Assembly (NCBI GenBank): GCA_018883305.1
Contig: VEQI01000119.1
Span: 1 to 8,710, forward strand
Direction of reading: 5' to 3'
DNA: 8,710 nucleotides
DNA from: Limnohabitans sp.
Lineage (GTDB): Bacteria > Pseudomonadota > Gammaproteobacteria > Burkholderiales > Burkholderiaceae_C
Shown here: positions 1 to 7,231 of the stretch, in pieces
Layout: each line of letters opens with the position of its first letter
Position numbering within the stretch: the stretch's first letter is position 1
The notes under the pieces: model-generated
What the model saw: only the letters and a program-made list of their open reading frames with translations
Told to the model about the DNA's origin: nothing
Database searches by the model: none
Made by a program: the position numbers and the translations under genes

Positions 1-551
1 GGGTGGCGGGGGCGCTGGTGCTGGCTCTGGTGGATGGTCGGTTGAACTGGCGCATGCTGAATGAATCGATGCATGCCACGGCGCGGACCACCTCCATGAT
101 TGCGCTGATTCTTTTTGGTGCCTATTTTCTCAACTACATCTTGTCCTCCCTGGGGGTGCCTCAGATGCTGGCCAAGTTCCTCACCGGCTTGCCCTTGCCG
201 GGCTGGGCCATCATGCTGGTGATCATTGGTTTTTATCTGGCGCTGGGCACCTTCATGGAAGGCATGTCCATGGTCATCACCACGATTCCCTTGCTGTTTC
301 CTGTGGTCAAGGCCCTGGGCTACGACCCCATCTGGTTTGGCGTGGTGATCACCATGCTGGTGGAGATAGCCATGATCAGCCCGCCTGACGGCACGGTGCT
401 GTATGTCTTGCAAGGCATGCGGCGCCAGCCCGGTCCCATCACCGACGTGTTCATGGGCGTGTTGCCTTTCATGGCGGTCTACATGCTGGCGATTGGCATC
501 TTGATGGTGTTCCCCGCCATTGCGCTGTGGCTGCCAGCCGCGGTGATGTGA
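1..551 (+). CDS. TRAP transporter large permease subunit (DctM type), 3' part only
   Basis: This is the C-terminal 182 residues or so of the large membrane subunit of a TRAP (tripartite ATP-independent periplasmic) transporter, which imports carboxylates or similar acidic solutes using an ion gradient and a periplasmic binding protein. The reading frame is open through the left edge, so the GTG at position 3 is an internal valine; DctM proteins are usually about 430 residues and more than half is missing. The visible part is very hydrophobic, with several membrane segments, for example around visible residues 28-48, 68-90, 110-125 and 150-175. It contains the family-typical stretch GTFMEGMSMVITTIPLLFP and a conserved loop near the end, here EIAMISPPDG. 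Many relatives have PPVG in that loop, so the aspartate is slightly unusual. The small permease and the binding-protein gene would lie upstream, outside the window. The next gene starts 72 bp downstream on the same strand, so a shared transcript is likely. The family call is firm; the substrate is unknown. Confidence 0.92.
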   Translation, partial: VAGALVLALVDGRLNWRMLNESMHATARTTSMIALILFGAYFLNYILSSLGVPQMLAKFLTGLPLPGWAIMLVIIGFYLALGTFMEGMSMVITTIPLLFPVVKALGYDPIWFGVVITMLVEIAMISPPDGTVLYVLQGMRRQPGPITDVFMGVLPFMAVYMLAIGILMVFPAIALWLPAAVM

Positions 552-581
552 GGCCTGCGCCAATCGTTCCCCATTCCTGTT

Positions 582-598
582 TGGCGATGTTGTCGCCA
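582..598 (+). other. Short stem-loop in the gap before the DUF2848 gene
   Basis: A perfect 6-bp inverted repeat, TGGCGA (582-587) and TCGCCA (593-598), encloses a 5-base loop. It is not followed by a T-run, so it does not look like an intrinsic terminator. Part of it could pair alternatively: GTTGT (589-593) is complementary to ACAAC (606-610), which directly abuts the Shine-Dalgarno site of the next gene. This could be an mRNA-processing or stability element between the transporter and enzyme genes, or chance. The rest of the 72-bp gap shows no convincing -35/-10 pair. Confidence 0.3.
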
Positions 599-609
599 CA
601 TGTGTACAA

Positions 610-615
610 CGAGGA
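610..615 (+). promoter_or_regulatory. Shine-Dalgarno site that decides the DUF2848 start
   Basis: CGAGGA lies 8 bases before the ATG at 624. The alternative in-frame ATG at 600 would place this site inside the coding region, and the bases before 600 (TTGTCGCCAC) hold no purine-rich ribosome-binding sequence. The start at 624 also gives a protein beginning MTTLHFAAACLDG, which suits the family better than the 8-residue extension. Confidence 0.75.
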
Positions 616-623
616 TTTTCAAC

Positions 624-1337
624 ATGACTACGCTTCATTTCGCTGCTGCCTGCCTGGATGGTCAGACATCGCATACCCGTTTGCTGACCGTCACCCCCAC
701 TGAGTTGGTGATTGCCGGCTGGACGGGGCGCAACCACGCCGCGATTGAACACCACATTCATGAACTGGAAGCCTTGGGTGTGCCACGGCCTTCCACCGTG
801 CCCTTGTATTACCGTGTCAGCCACCAGCAACTGACGCAAGCGGACACTGTGCAGGCCCTGGGGGTGGAGAGCTCCGGCGAGGCCGAGCCGGTGCTCTTTT
901 TCACGCAGGGTGAATGGTGGCTCACGGTGGGGTCCGATCACACCGATCGGCAAGTGGAAACGTATTCGGTGGCGGTTTCCAAGCAGATGTGTGCCAAACC
1001 CTTGGCACGTGTGGCCTGGCGCTGGTCCGACGTGGTGGCGCGCCAGGACGCGTTGTGGCTTCGCTCGCGCATCTGGGAAGACGGGGCGTGGGTGTTGTAC
1101 CAGGAGGGGCAGTTGTCGGGCATCCGTCCGCTGGAGTCCTTGCGGGATGGTTATTGGAGGGCGGGATCGGTTCTAGAAGGTTGCTTCATGTTCTGCGGCA
1201 CCTTCGCGGCCAAGCCCAATGCCAAGGGCGTGGCCATTCGCCCGGCCGAGCGCATGCAGCTGGAACTGGAAGACGCCGAGCATCATCGGCATCTGTCGCA
1301 TACCTATGCCACGCAGACCCTGCCCGTGGTGAGTTGA
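624..1337 (+). CDS. DUF2848 family protein (FAH-fold-like putative hydrolase)
   Basis: A 237-residue soluble protein matching DUF2848, a family of about 220-240 residues found mostly in proteobacteria and related to the fumarylacetoacetate hydrolase (FAH) fold. No biochemical function is established that I can name. The family signature is seen at residues 102-123 (VGSDHTDR followed by VAVSKQMC), in the SGEAEPV stretch at 84-90, and in the C-terminal IRPAERMQLEL segment at 205-215. By analogy with FAH enzymes, which bind a divalent metal through an E-x-E pair and aspartates, E86, E88 and D105 are candidate ligands; this is inference. There is no signal peptide, so it should be cytosolic. The ATG at 624 is preferred over 600 because of the Shine-Dalgarno site at 610-615. 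The stop is 12 bp before the 5-oxoprolinase-type gene, which implies co-transcription and a role in the same pathway, perhaps hydrolysing the product of that enzyme or a related acyl intermediate. Confidence 0.88.
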   Translation: MTTLHFAAACLDGQTSHTRLLTVTPTELVIAGWTGRNHAAIEHHIHELEALGVPRPSTVPLYYRVSHQQLTQADTVQALGVESSGEAEPVLFFTQGEWWLTVGSDHTDRQVETYSVAVSKQMCAKPLARVAWRWSDVVARQDALWLRSRIWEDGAWVLYQEGQLSGIRPLESLRDGYWRAGSVLEGCFMFCGTFAAKPNAKGVAIRPAERMQLELEDAEHHRHLSHTYATQTLPVVS

Positions 1338-1341
1338 GAGG
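1338..1341 (+). promoter_or_regulatory. Shine-Dalgarno site of the 5-oxoprolinase-type gene
   Basis: GAGG, within the longer purine-rich run GAGAGGAA (1336-1343), sits 8 bases before the ATG at 1350 and starts at the last bases of the DUF2848 stop codon. It supports the 1350 start and tight translational linkage of the two genes. Confidence 0.75.
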
Positions 1342-1349
1342 AACGCGCA

Positions 1350-4300
1350 ATGACGTCGACAAGCTCCGTGGTGGGACAGGACAAGCGTTGGCAGTTCTGG
1401 ATTGATCGTGGCGGCACGTTCACCGACATCGTGGGCAAACGGCCGGATGGCCGCCTGGTCACACACAAGCTGCTGAGCGAAAACCCCGAGCATTACCGCG
1501 ACGCTGCCGTGGCTGGCATTCGTCATCTGTTGGGATTGACGGCTGGTCAAGCCATCTCTCCCCAGCAGGTGGCCTGCGTGAAAATGGGCACCACCGTGGC
1601 CACCAACGCCTTGTTGGAACGCAAGGGTGAGCCCACGTTGCTGGTGACCACCCAGGGATTTCGCGATGCCCTGCGCATTGCTTATCAAAACCGTCCTCGG
1701 TTGTTTGACCGTCACATCGTGTTGCCCGAGCTGCTGTATAGCGAGGTCATCGAAGCCCAAGAGCGGGTCGGTGCGCATGGCGAGGTGTTGCAAGCGCTGG
1801 ATCAGGCCAGCCTGCGATCTCAACTGCAAGCGGCGTATTCGCGTGGACTGCGCAGCGTAGCCATTGTGTTCATGCATGGCTACCGGTACACCGAGCATGA
1901 AGCGCTGGCGGCCTCCATGGCGCGTGAGATCGGGTTCACCCAGGTGAGTGCTTCGCACCAGGTGAGTCCTCTGATGAAGCTGGTCAGTCGGGGCGACACC
2001 ACCGTGGTGGATGCCTATCTCTCGCCCATTTTACGACGCTACGTGAACCAGGTGTCCAGCGAGATGCCCGGCGTGCCCTTGTACTTCATGCAGTCCTCGG
2101 GGGGGCTGACGGATGCGCATGCGTTCCAGGGCAAAGATGCCATTCTTTCTGGACCAGCGGGGGGCATTGTGGGCATGGCTCGGACCGCCGACCTGGCTTT
2201 TTCTGAAGGTCCCACAGGCCATGAGCCTGCCGTGCTTCAAGGCCAGACGCGCGTGATTGGCTTTGACATGGGCGGCACCTCCACCGACGTCAGTCATTAC
2301 GCCGGTGATTTCGAGCGTGAATTTGAAACCCAGGTGGCCGGCGTGCGCATGCGTGCACCCATGATGAGCATTCATACCGTGGCGGCTGGTGGCGGCTCGA
2401 TTTTGCAATTTGATGGTGCACGTTTGCGCGTGGGGCCACAAAGCGCGGGCGCCAACCCAGGACCGGCCAGTTACCGCCGTGGTGGCCCACTGGCGGTGAC
2501 CGACGCCAATGTGATGGTGGGCAAGATACAACCGGAATTTTTCCCGGCCGTGTTTGGACCTCATGCGAACGAACGTCTGGATGCCCAGGTGGTGAAGGCT
2601 CGCTTTGAAGCTATGCTGGCCGACATTCGTGCCATCAGTCCTGATACAGCTCCCACCAGCGCGCATGCACTGGCCGAAGGTTTCATCCAGATTGCGGTGC
2701 AGCAGATGGCCAATGCCATCAAGAAAATCTCGGTGGCACGCGGTTATGACGTCACACGCTACACCTTGCAGTGCTTTGGCGGGGCTGGCGGCCAACACGC
2801 CTGCGGCGTGGCCGATGTGCTCGGCATGGAGCGGGTGCTGGTGCATCCGCTGGCGGGTGTGCTTTCAGCCTATGGCATGGGCTTGGCCGATCAGAGCCTG
2901 ATTCGCGAGCAGGCCATCGAGACCCGACTGGAAGCCGCTTCCCACGCAGAATGGTCGCTTCAATTGGAGGCGCTGGCACAGCGTGCGCAAGCGGCGCTGT
3001 CTTCCTCCTCACTGGTGGGAGCGGGGAGGACCGATGCCGCGCAAGGCATCGATCTGCATCGCCGTGTGCATGTGCGTTACGAAGGCACCGACTCTGCGCT
3101 CATCGTCCCTTACGGCAGCGTGGAAGACATTCAGCAGGCCTTTGAAGCCGCTTACCGTCAGCGCTTTGCCTTCCTCATGACGGGCAAGGCCTTGATCGTG
3201 GAAGCCGTGTCTGTGGAGGCCGTGATACGCGGTGAAGCGGCCGATGAACCACGCCTGCCTGTGCACCCCCTGCGTGAGGTACCACGTCGGGCCACCGTGC
3301 CGGTTTACAGCGGTGGTCGTTGGCATGACGCTGCCCTGGTGGTGCGTGAGGACCTGCGTGCGGGCGACCGCATTGACGGCCCCGCCATCATCGCCGAGCG
3401 CAATGCCACCACCGTGGTGGAACCTGGCTGGCAGGCACGACTGACCAGCCTGGATCATCTGGTGCTGCTGCGCGTGCAGGCCCGCGAACAGACCTTTGCC
3501 GCCGGCACCCGTGTGGACCCGGTGCTGCTGGAGGTGTTCAACTACTTGTTCATGAACATCGCCGAGCAGATGGGGTTGCAACTGCAGAACACGGCATATT
3601 CGGTCAACATCAAGGAGCGCTTGGACTTCTCCTGCGCCATCTTTGACATCGAAGGCAACCTGATTGCCAATGCCCCGCACATGCCGGTGCACCTGGGCTC
3701 GATGGGGGAGAGCATCAAGACTGTCATTCACGAAAACCGCGGTCGCATGCAGCCGGGCGATGTGTTTGTGTTGAACGACCCCTACCATGGCGGCACGCAT
3801 TTGCCCGACGTCACCGTCATCACGCCGGTGTATTTGCCTGATTCGGACAAAGCCTCCGAGCCGGTGTTTTACGTGGGTTCTCGTGGTCACCAGGCCGACA
3901 TTGGCGGCACCTCGCCGGGTTCCATGCCGCCGTTCTCCAAGCACATTGACGAAGAGGGCGTGCAGATCCAGAACTTTAAGCTGGTGTCAGCAGGCGTGCT
4001 GCGTGAGGCCGAAATGGTGGCCTTGCTCTCCAGCGGCCCTTATCCCAGCCGCAATCCGGCGCAGAACATGGCGGACCTGCGCGCACAAATTGCGGCCAAT
4101 GAAAAAGGGGTGCAGGAATTGCGCCGCATGGTGCAGCAGTTTGGACTGGACGTGGTTCAGGCTTACATGCGGCATGTGCAAGACAACGCTGAAGAATCCG
4201 TGCGACGCGCCATCACTCGACTGGCCCATCGATTCGGTGGTCAGGCGCGGCATGAATTCACGCTCCCGATTGACAACGGTGCACGCATTCAGGTGGCCAT

Positions 4301-5105
4301 CTCCATCGATGCCAACGAACGTCGTGCGAAGGTGGACTTCACCGGGACGTCAGCGCAGCAGACCAATAACTTCAATGCGCCGCGGGCCGTGTGCATGGCG
4401 GCGGTGCTCTATGTTTTCCGTACCTTGGTGGACGATGACATTCCGCTCAATGCGGGCTGCCTGCGACCCATCGAGGTCATCATTCCTGAAGGCAGCATGC
4501 TGAATCCGCGCCCGCCCGCCTCCGTGGTGGCTGGCAATGTGGAGACCTCCAGTTGCATCACCAACGCCTTGTACGGGGCCCTGCAGATCATGGCCAGCAG
4601 TCAGCCCACGGTGAACAACTTCACCTTTGGCAACGATCGGGTGCAGTACTACGAAACCATTTCGGGTGGCAGTGGCGCTGGTCCGCTGTTTGATGCACAG
4701 GGACTGGTGTGCGGTGGTTTTGAGGGCACGTCGGTGGTACAGACCCACATGACCAACTCACGTCTGACCGATCCCGAGGTGCTGGAGTTCCGTTTCCCCG
4801 TACGCCTGTTGGGCTATGAGATCCGGCATGGTTCCGGGGGCGCCGGGCGTTTCCCGGGCGGAGATGGTGGCATACGTCGTGTGCAATTCCTGGAGCCCAT
4901 GACGGCAGCCATTCTGTCCAACGGCCGGGATTACCCCGCCTTCGGCATGGACGGTGGGGAGCCGGGCGCACCTGGCATTAACCGCGTGGTGCGAACCAGT
5001 GGTCAGGTGGAGTCGCTGGGGCACATCGGCCAGGTCGAGATGCAGCCCGGCGATGTGTTCGAGATTCACACCCCGGGCGGCGGGGGATATGGTCGAAAGG
5101 ACTGA
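1350..5105 (+). CDS. 5-oxoprolinase-type ATP-dependent amidohydrolase (fused hydantoinase A + B)
   Basis: A 1251-residue cytosolic protein of the single-chain 5-oxoprolinase type, close to the roughly 1290 residues of eukaryotic 5-oxoprolinases. The family cleaves a lactam or imide ring (5-oxo-L-proline to glutamate, or hydantoins) using ATP. Order of domains: hydantoinase A N-terminal domain at about 14-210, with the nucleotide-binding motif IDRGGTFTDIV (18-28); the hydantoinase A core at about 220-515, with a second sugar-kinase-like motif GFDMGGTSTD (304-313) and AAGGGS (345-350); a linking C-terminal A domain at about 530-705; and the hydantoinase B half at about 722-1248. In the B half, NDPYHGGTHLPD (809-820) and RGHQADIGG (845-853) are rich in His/Asp and probably hold a metal site. 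The end GGGGYGRKD is typical. DRGGTFTD, rather than the DVGGTFTD common in split HyuA subunits, favours the 5-oxoprolinase branch. Both halves appear intact, with no frameshift. Many bacteria use PxpABC for 5-oxoproline, so this enzyme may act on another ring. The next gene starts 3 bp after the stop. Confidence 0.93.
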   Translation: MTSTSSVVGQDKRWQFWIDRGGTFTDIVGKRPDGRLVTHKLLSENPEHYRDAAVAGIRHLLGLTAGQAISPQQVACVKMGTTVATNALLERKGEPTLLVTTQGFRDALRIAYQNRPRLFDRHIVLPELLYSEVIEAQERVGAHGEVLQALDQASLRSQLQAAYSRGLRSVAIVFMHGYRYTEHEALAASMAREIGFTQVSASHQVSPLMKLVSRGDTTVVDAYLSPILRRYVNQVSSEMPGVPLYFMQSSGGLTDAHAFQGKDAILSGPAGGIVGMARTADLAFSEGPTGHEPAVLQGQTRVIGFDMGGTSTDVSHYAGDFEREFETQVAGVRMRAPMMSIHTVAAGGGSILQFDGARLRVGPQSAGANPGPASYRRGGPLAVTDANVMVGKIQPEFFPAVFGPHANERLDAQVVKARFEAMLADIRAISPDTAPTSAHALAEGFIQIAVQQMANAIKKISVARGYDVTRYTLQCFGGAGGQHACGVADVLGMERVLVHPLAGVLSAYGMGLADQSLIREQAIETRLEAASHAEWSLQLEALAQRAQAALSSSSLVGAGRTDAAQGIDLHRRVHVRYEGTDSALIVPYGSVEDIQQAFEAAYRQRFAFLMTGKALIVEAVSVEAVIRGEAADEPRLPVHPLREVPRRATVPVYSGGRWHDAALVVREDLRAGDRIDGPAIIAERNATTVVEPGWQARLTSLDHLVLLRVQAREQTFAAGTRVDPVLLEVFNYLFMNIAEQMGLQLQNTAYSVNIKERLDFSCAIFDIEGNLIANAPHMPVHLGSMGESIKTVIHENRGRMQPGDVFVLNDPYHGGTHLPDVTVITPVYLPDSDKASEPVFYVGSRGHQADIGGTSPGSMPPFSKHIDEEGVQIQNFKLVSAGVLREAEMVALLSSGPYPSRNPAQNMADLRAQIAANEKGVQELRRMVQQFGLDVVQAYMRHVQDNAEESVRRAITRLAHRFGGQARHEFTLPIDNGARIQVAISIDANERRAKVDFTGTSAQQTNNFNAPRAVCMAAVLYVFRTLVDDDIPLNAGCLRPIEVIIPEGSMLNPRPPASVVAGNVETSSCITNALYGALQIMASSQPTVNNFTFGNDRVQYYETISGGSGAGPLFDAQGLVCGGFEGTSVVQTHMTNSRLTDPEVLEFRFPVRLLGYEIRHGSGGAGRFPGGDGGIRRVQFLEPMTAAILSNGRDYPAFGMDGGEPGAPGINRVVRTSGQVESLGHIGQVEMQPGDVFEIHTPGGGGYGRKD
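5096..5101 (+). promoter_or_regulatory. Shine-Dalgarno site of the exported hydrolase gene, inside the preceding CDS
   Basis: AAAGGA lies 7 bases before the ATG at 5109 and overlaps the last Lys-Asp codons of the 5-oxoprolinase-type gene. With only 3 bp between stop and start, the two genes are probably translationally coupled. Confidence 0.7.
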
Positions 5106-5108
5106 ACG

Positions 5109-7211
5109 ATGAAGACATTTTCCTGGCAGTGGTTGACCCTGGCCCTCCTGGCTGTGGGCAGTGCGTCCGTTCAGGCGCGGGTGACGCGCATCGTGATTGA
5201 TGAAACTCGGCCCATGGCTCCGGTGGCGGGACAAGCCAACGCCATTGCTTATGAGCAGGTGGCGGGACGTGCGTTCGGCGAACTGGACCCCAAGCTGCCG
5301 CAGAACGCCATCATCCAGGACATTGAGCTGGCCAAGGACGCTGACGGCAAGGTGCGCTACATGGCGTCATTCGTCATCTACAAACCGGTGGACCTCAAGC
5401 AGGCCAGCGGGCTCATGTGGCACGACGTGCCCAACCGTGGTCGTGTGTTCCCATATGCACCAGAGGAATTTGCGGTAGGCGATGTGGGCTTGGCCAGCGC
5501 CTGGCAGGGCGACAACGCCGGCGCCACCACGGTGCGACCCACGGCCACGGTCAATGGTTTGCAGTTTCTTCAAGTGCCGGTGGCACGCCAAGCGGATGGT
5601 TCAGCCGTGACGGGGCGTGTGTTTGCGCGAATTGTGAACCGTTCGGGTCCGTCCTCACAGCCATTGATGGTGCAGACCAATCCGGTGCCCTACAAACCCA
5701 TCAGCCTGGACACACGAAAGTCCACGTTGGTGTCACGGGGGCGTGAAAACATGCGGGGAGAGGTGTTTGACGAGCAAGTCATTGCCGACAGCGATTGGAC
5801 CTGGGCCAAGTGCGATGCGCAAAACCCGTTCCCTGGTCAACCCGATCCCACCCAGATCTGTCTCAAAGCTGGGTTTGATCCGAAGCGGCTCTACCAGGTG
5901 AGCTTTGAGGCGCAAGACCCGTATGTGCTGGGCATTGGTTTCGCCGCCTGGCGTGATGTGGGCGTTTTCTTCAAGCAGGCCAAAGTCGACGACACCGGCA
6001 CCCCGAATCCGCTGGCGGGTGTGGTCAAGCACAGCATTGGTCGAGGGGTGTCGCAGTCGGGCAACTATCTGCGTGGTTGGCTGCACCTGGGCTTCAATCA
6101 GGACGAAGCGGGACGCCCGGTGCACGATGGTCTGTGGCCCATCATTGCGGGTCGTCGCATCGCCTTGAATTTCCGCTGGGCACAACCGGACGGCGTGCTG
6201 GAGCTCTATCAGGCGGGCAGCGAGGGGCCTCAGTGGTGGTTGCCTCATCCTGATCCGGTGCGTCAACTGCCTGCGGCCGGGATCCTGGATCGTTGTTTGC
6301 GCACCAACACCTGCCCCAAGATCATGGAACACTTTGGTTCAGCCGAAGTGTGGGCCCTGAAGCTCTCGCCTGAGTGGATTGGCACCGACGCACAAAAGGA
6401 TCTGCCGCTGCCACCATTTGTTCGTCGCTATTACATTGCCGGCAGCAACCACGGCGGTGGCGCCGGTGGCTTTGACACCAGTCTGCCTGGTGTGGGGTTG
6501 CCGACGGCCGGGCCCATGTGCCCGGGCAACAATTTTGGTCAGGCGGTGTTGCCAGCCAATCCGATGCCGCACAAGGAAACCGTGAATGCACTGCGCGTGC
6601 ATTTCCGTCAATGGGTACGCCATGGCGTGGAGCCGCCACCCAGCCGGTACCCCATGATGGCGCGTCAGGAGCTGGCTGTGGCAGAAAAGACGGCGCTGGG
6701 TTATCCCAACTTGCCTGGACTGCGAGCCACCATCCCCGAGAAGGACTTCATCATGCCGGTGCATGATTACGACTGGGGCCCAGAGTTCCGTCCCATCGAT
6801 GGCTCCGGCATTCCCAGCCTGGCTCCTCCTCGCATCAAGCAAGTGCTGACCATGTATGCCCCCAAAGTGGATGCCGATGGCAATGAACTGGGTGGCGTGC
6901 CTGTGGTGTTGGCCGATGCGCCGCTGGGAACCTATCTGGGCTGGAACGTCACCGCCCCCGGTGACAAGCCCTTCCATCAGCACGAGATTTGTAATTACGT
7001 GGGAGGTATGGTGCCATTTGCACGTACTCAAGCCCAGCGCCAAGCACAAGGCGATACGCGATTGTCACTGGAAGAGCGCTACGGTAGCCACGACGGCTAC
7101 GTGCAAGCGGTGCGACGCGCTGCACAACGCGCTCAACAGGAAGGTTTCCTGCTGCCAGAAGACGCCCGCCAGTTGATCGACGCTGCCCAGAAAAGCCAGG
7201 TCCTGCGCTGA
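5109..7211 (+). CDS. Exported alpha/beta hydrolase domain-containing protein (Abhydrolase_10-like)
   Basis: A 700-residue protein with a clear Sec signal peptide: Lys at position 2, a hydrophobic core at about 8-17, and a predicted cleavage after VQA (residue 23). It resembles the large bacterial alpha/beta hydrolase-domain proteins of the Abhydrolase_10 type, most of which are uncharacterised. The likely nucleophile is S315 in GRGVSQSGNYLR (311-322), which has the G-x-S-x-S-G elbow. A candidate catalytic His is H448 in AGSNHGGG (444-451), and the family-like C-terminal stretch CNYVGGMVPFARTQAQR covers 628-644. The acid residue cannot be assigned by eye. Six cysteines in the mature part (C235, C251, C396, C402, C471, C628) fit a disulfide-bonded periplasmic protein; C396/C402 and C235/C251 are plausible pairs. 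It is the last gene of the plus-strand operon, 3 bp after the 5-oxoprolinase-type gene. It probably hydrolyses an ester or similar bond outside the cytoplasm, perhaps to free a substrate for the TRAP transporter. The substrate is unknown. Confidence 0.85.
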   Translation: MKTFSWQWLTLALLAVGSASVQARVTRIVIDETRPMAPVAGQANAIAYEQVAGRAFGELDPKLPQNAIIQDIELAKDADGKVRYMASFVIYKPVDLKQASGLMWHDVPNRGRVFPYAPEEFAVGDVGLASAWQGDNAGATTVRPTATVNGLQFLQVPVARQADGSAVTGRVFARIVNRSGPSSQPLMVQTNPVPYKPISLDTRKSTLVSRGRENMRGEVFDEQVIADSDWTWAKCDAQNPFPGQPDPTQICLKAGFDPKRLYQVSFEAQDPYVLGIGFAAWRDVGVFFKQAKVDDTGTPNPLAGVVKHSIGRGVSQSGNYLRGWLHLGFNQDEAGRPVHDGLWPIIAGRRIALNFRWAQPDGVLELYQAGSEGPQWWLPHPDPVRQLPAAGILDRCLRTNTCPKIMEHFGSAEVWALKLSPEWIGTDAQKDLPLPPFVRRYYIAGSNHGGGAGGFDTSLPGVGLPTAGPMCPGNNFGQAVLPANPMPHKETVNALRVHFRQWVRHGVEPPPSRYPMMARQELAVAEKTALGYPNLPGLRATIPEKDFIMPVHDYDWGPEFRPIDGSGIPSLAPPRIKQVLTMYAPKVDADGNELGGVPVVLADAPLGTYLGWNVTAPGDKPFHQHEICNYVGGMVPFARTQAQRQAQGDTRLSLEERYGSHDGYVQAVRRAAQRAQQEGFLLPEDARQLIDAAQKSQVLR

Positions 7212-7231
7212 GCAGCGATCAAGGCTTCTGG
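7187..7231. terminator. Possible weak bidirectional terminator at the convergent junction
   Basis: An imperfect inverted repeat spans the two stop codons: CCAGAAAAGCC (7187-7197) and GGCTTCTGG (7223-7231), pairing with a 2-base bulge. Nested inside it is a perfect CGCTG (7206-7210) / CAGCG (7213-7217) repeat. Being near-symmetrical, it could form a hairpin in either transcript. There is no proper T-run on either side, so ordinary intrinsic termination would be weak, and both arms lie in coding sequence. It is the only terminator-like structure between two convergent operons. Confidence 0.25.

Noticed and set aside
600..623. Earlier ATG at 600 for the DUF2848 gene
   Set aside because: No ribosome site precedes it, and the good CGAGGA site at 610-615 would fall inside the gene. 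The start at 624 fits the family better.
910..1405. Plus-strand open frames of 88 and 163 codons overlapping the DUF2848 gene
   Set aside because: They lie in other frames of a clearly recognised gene, with Arg/Gly/Trp-rich composition typical of frame-shifted G+C-rich DNA.
1993..3425. Near-palindrome CACCACCGTGGTG seen twice (about 1998-2010 and about 3407-3419) as a possible operator
   Set aside because: Both copies are in frame inside the oxoprolinase-type gene and encode Thr-Thr-Val-Val. The symmetry follows from common ACC and GTG codons, not from a regulatory site.
1173..4748. Long open frames on the minus strand (about 130-310 codons) opposite the oxoprolinase-type and DUF2848 genes
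   Set aside because: They are antisense shadows of G+C-rich coding sequence. The translations are low-complexity and rich in His, Arg, Gly and Gln, match no family I recognise, lack convincing ribosome sites, and lie wholly opposite well-recognised genes.
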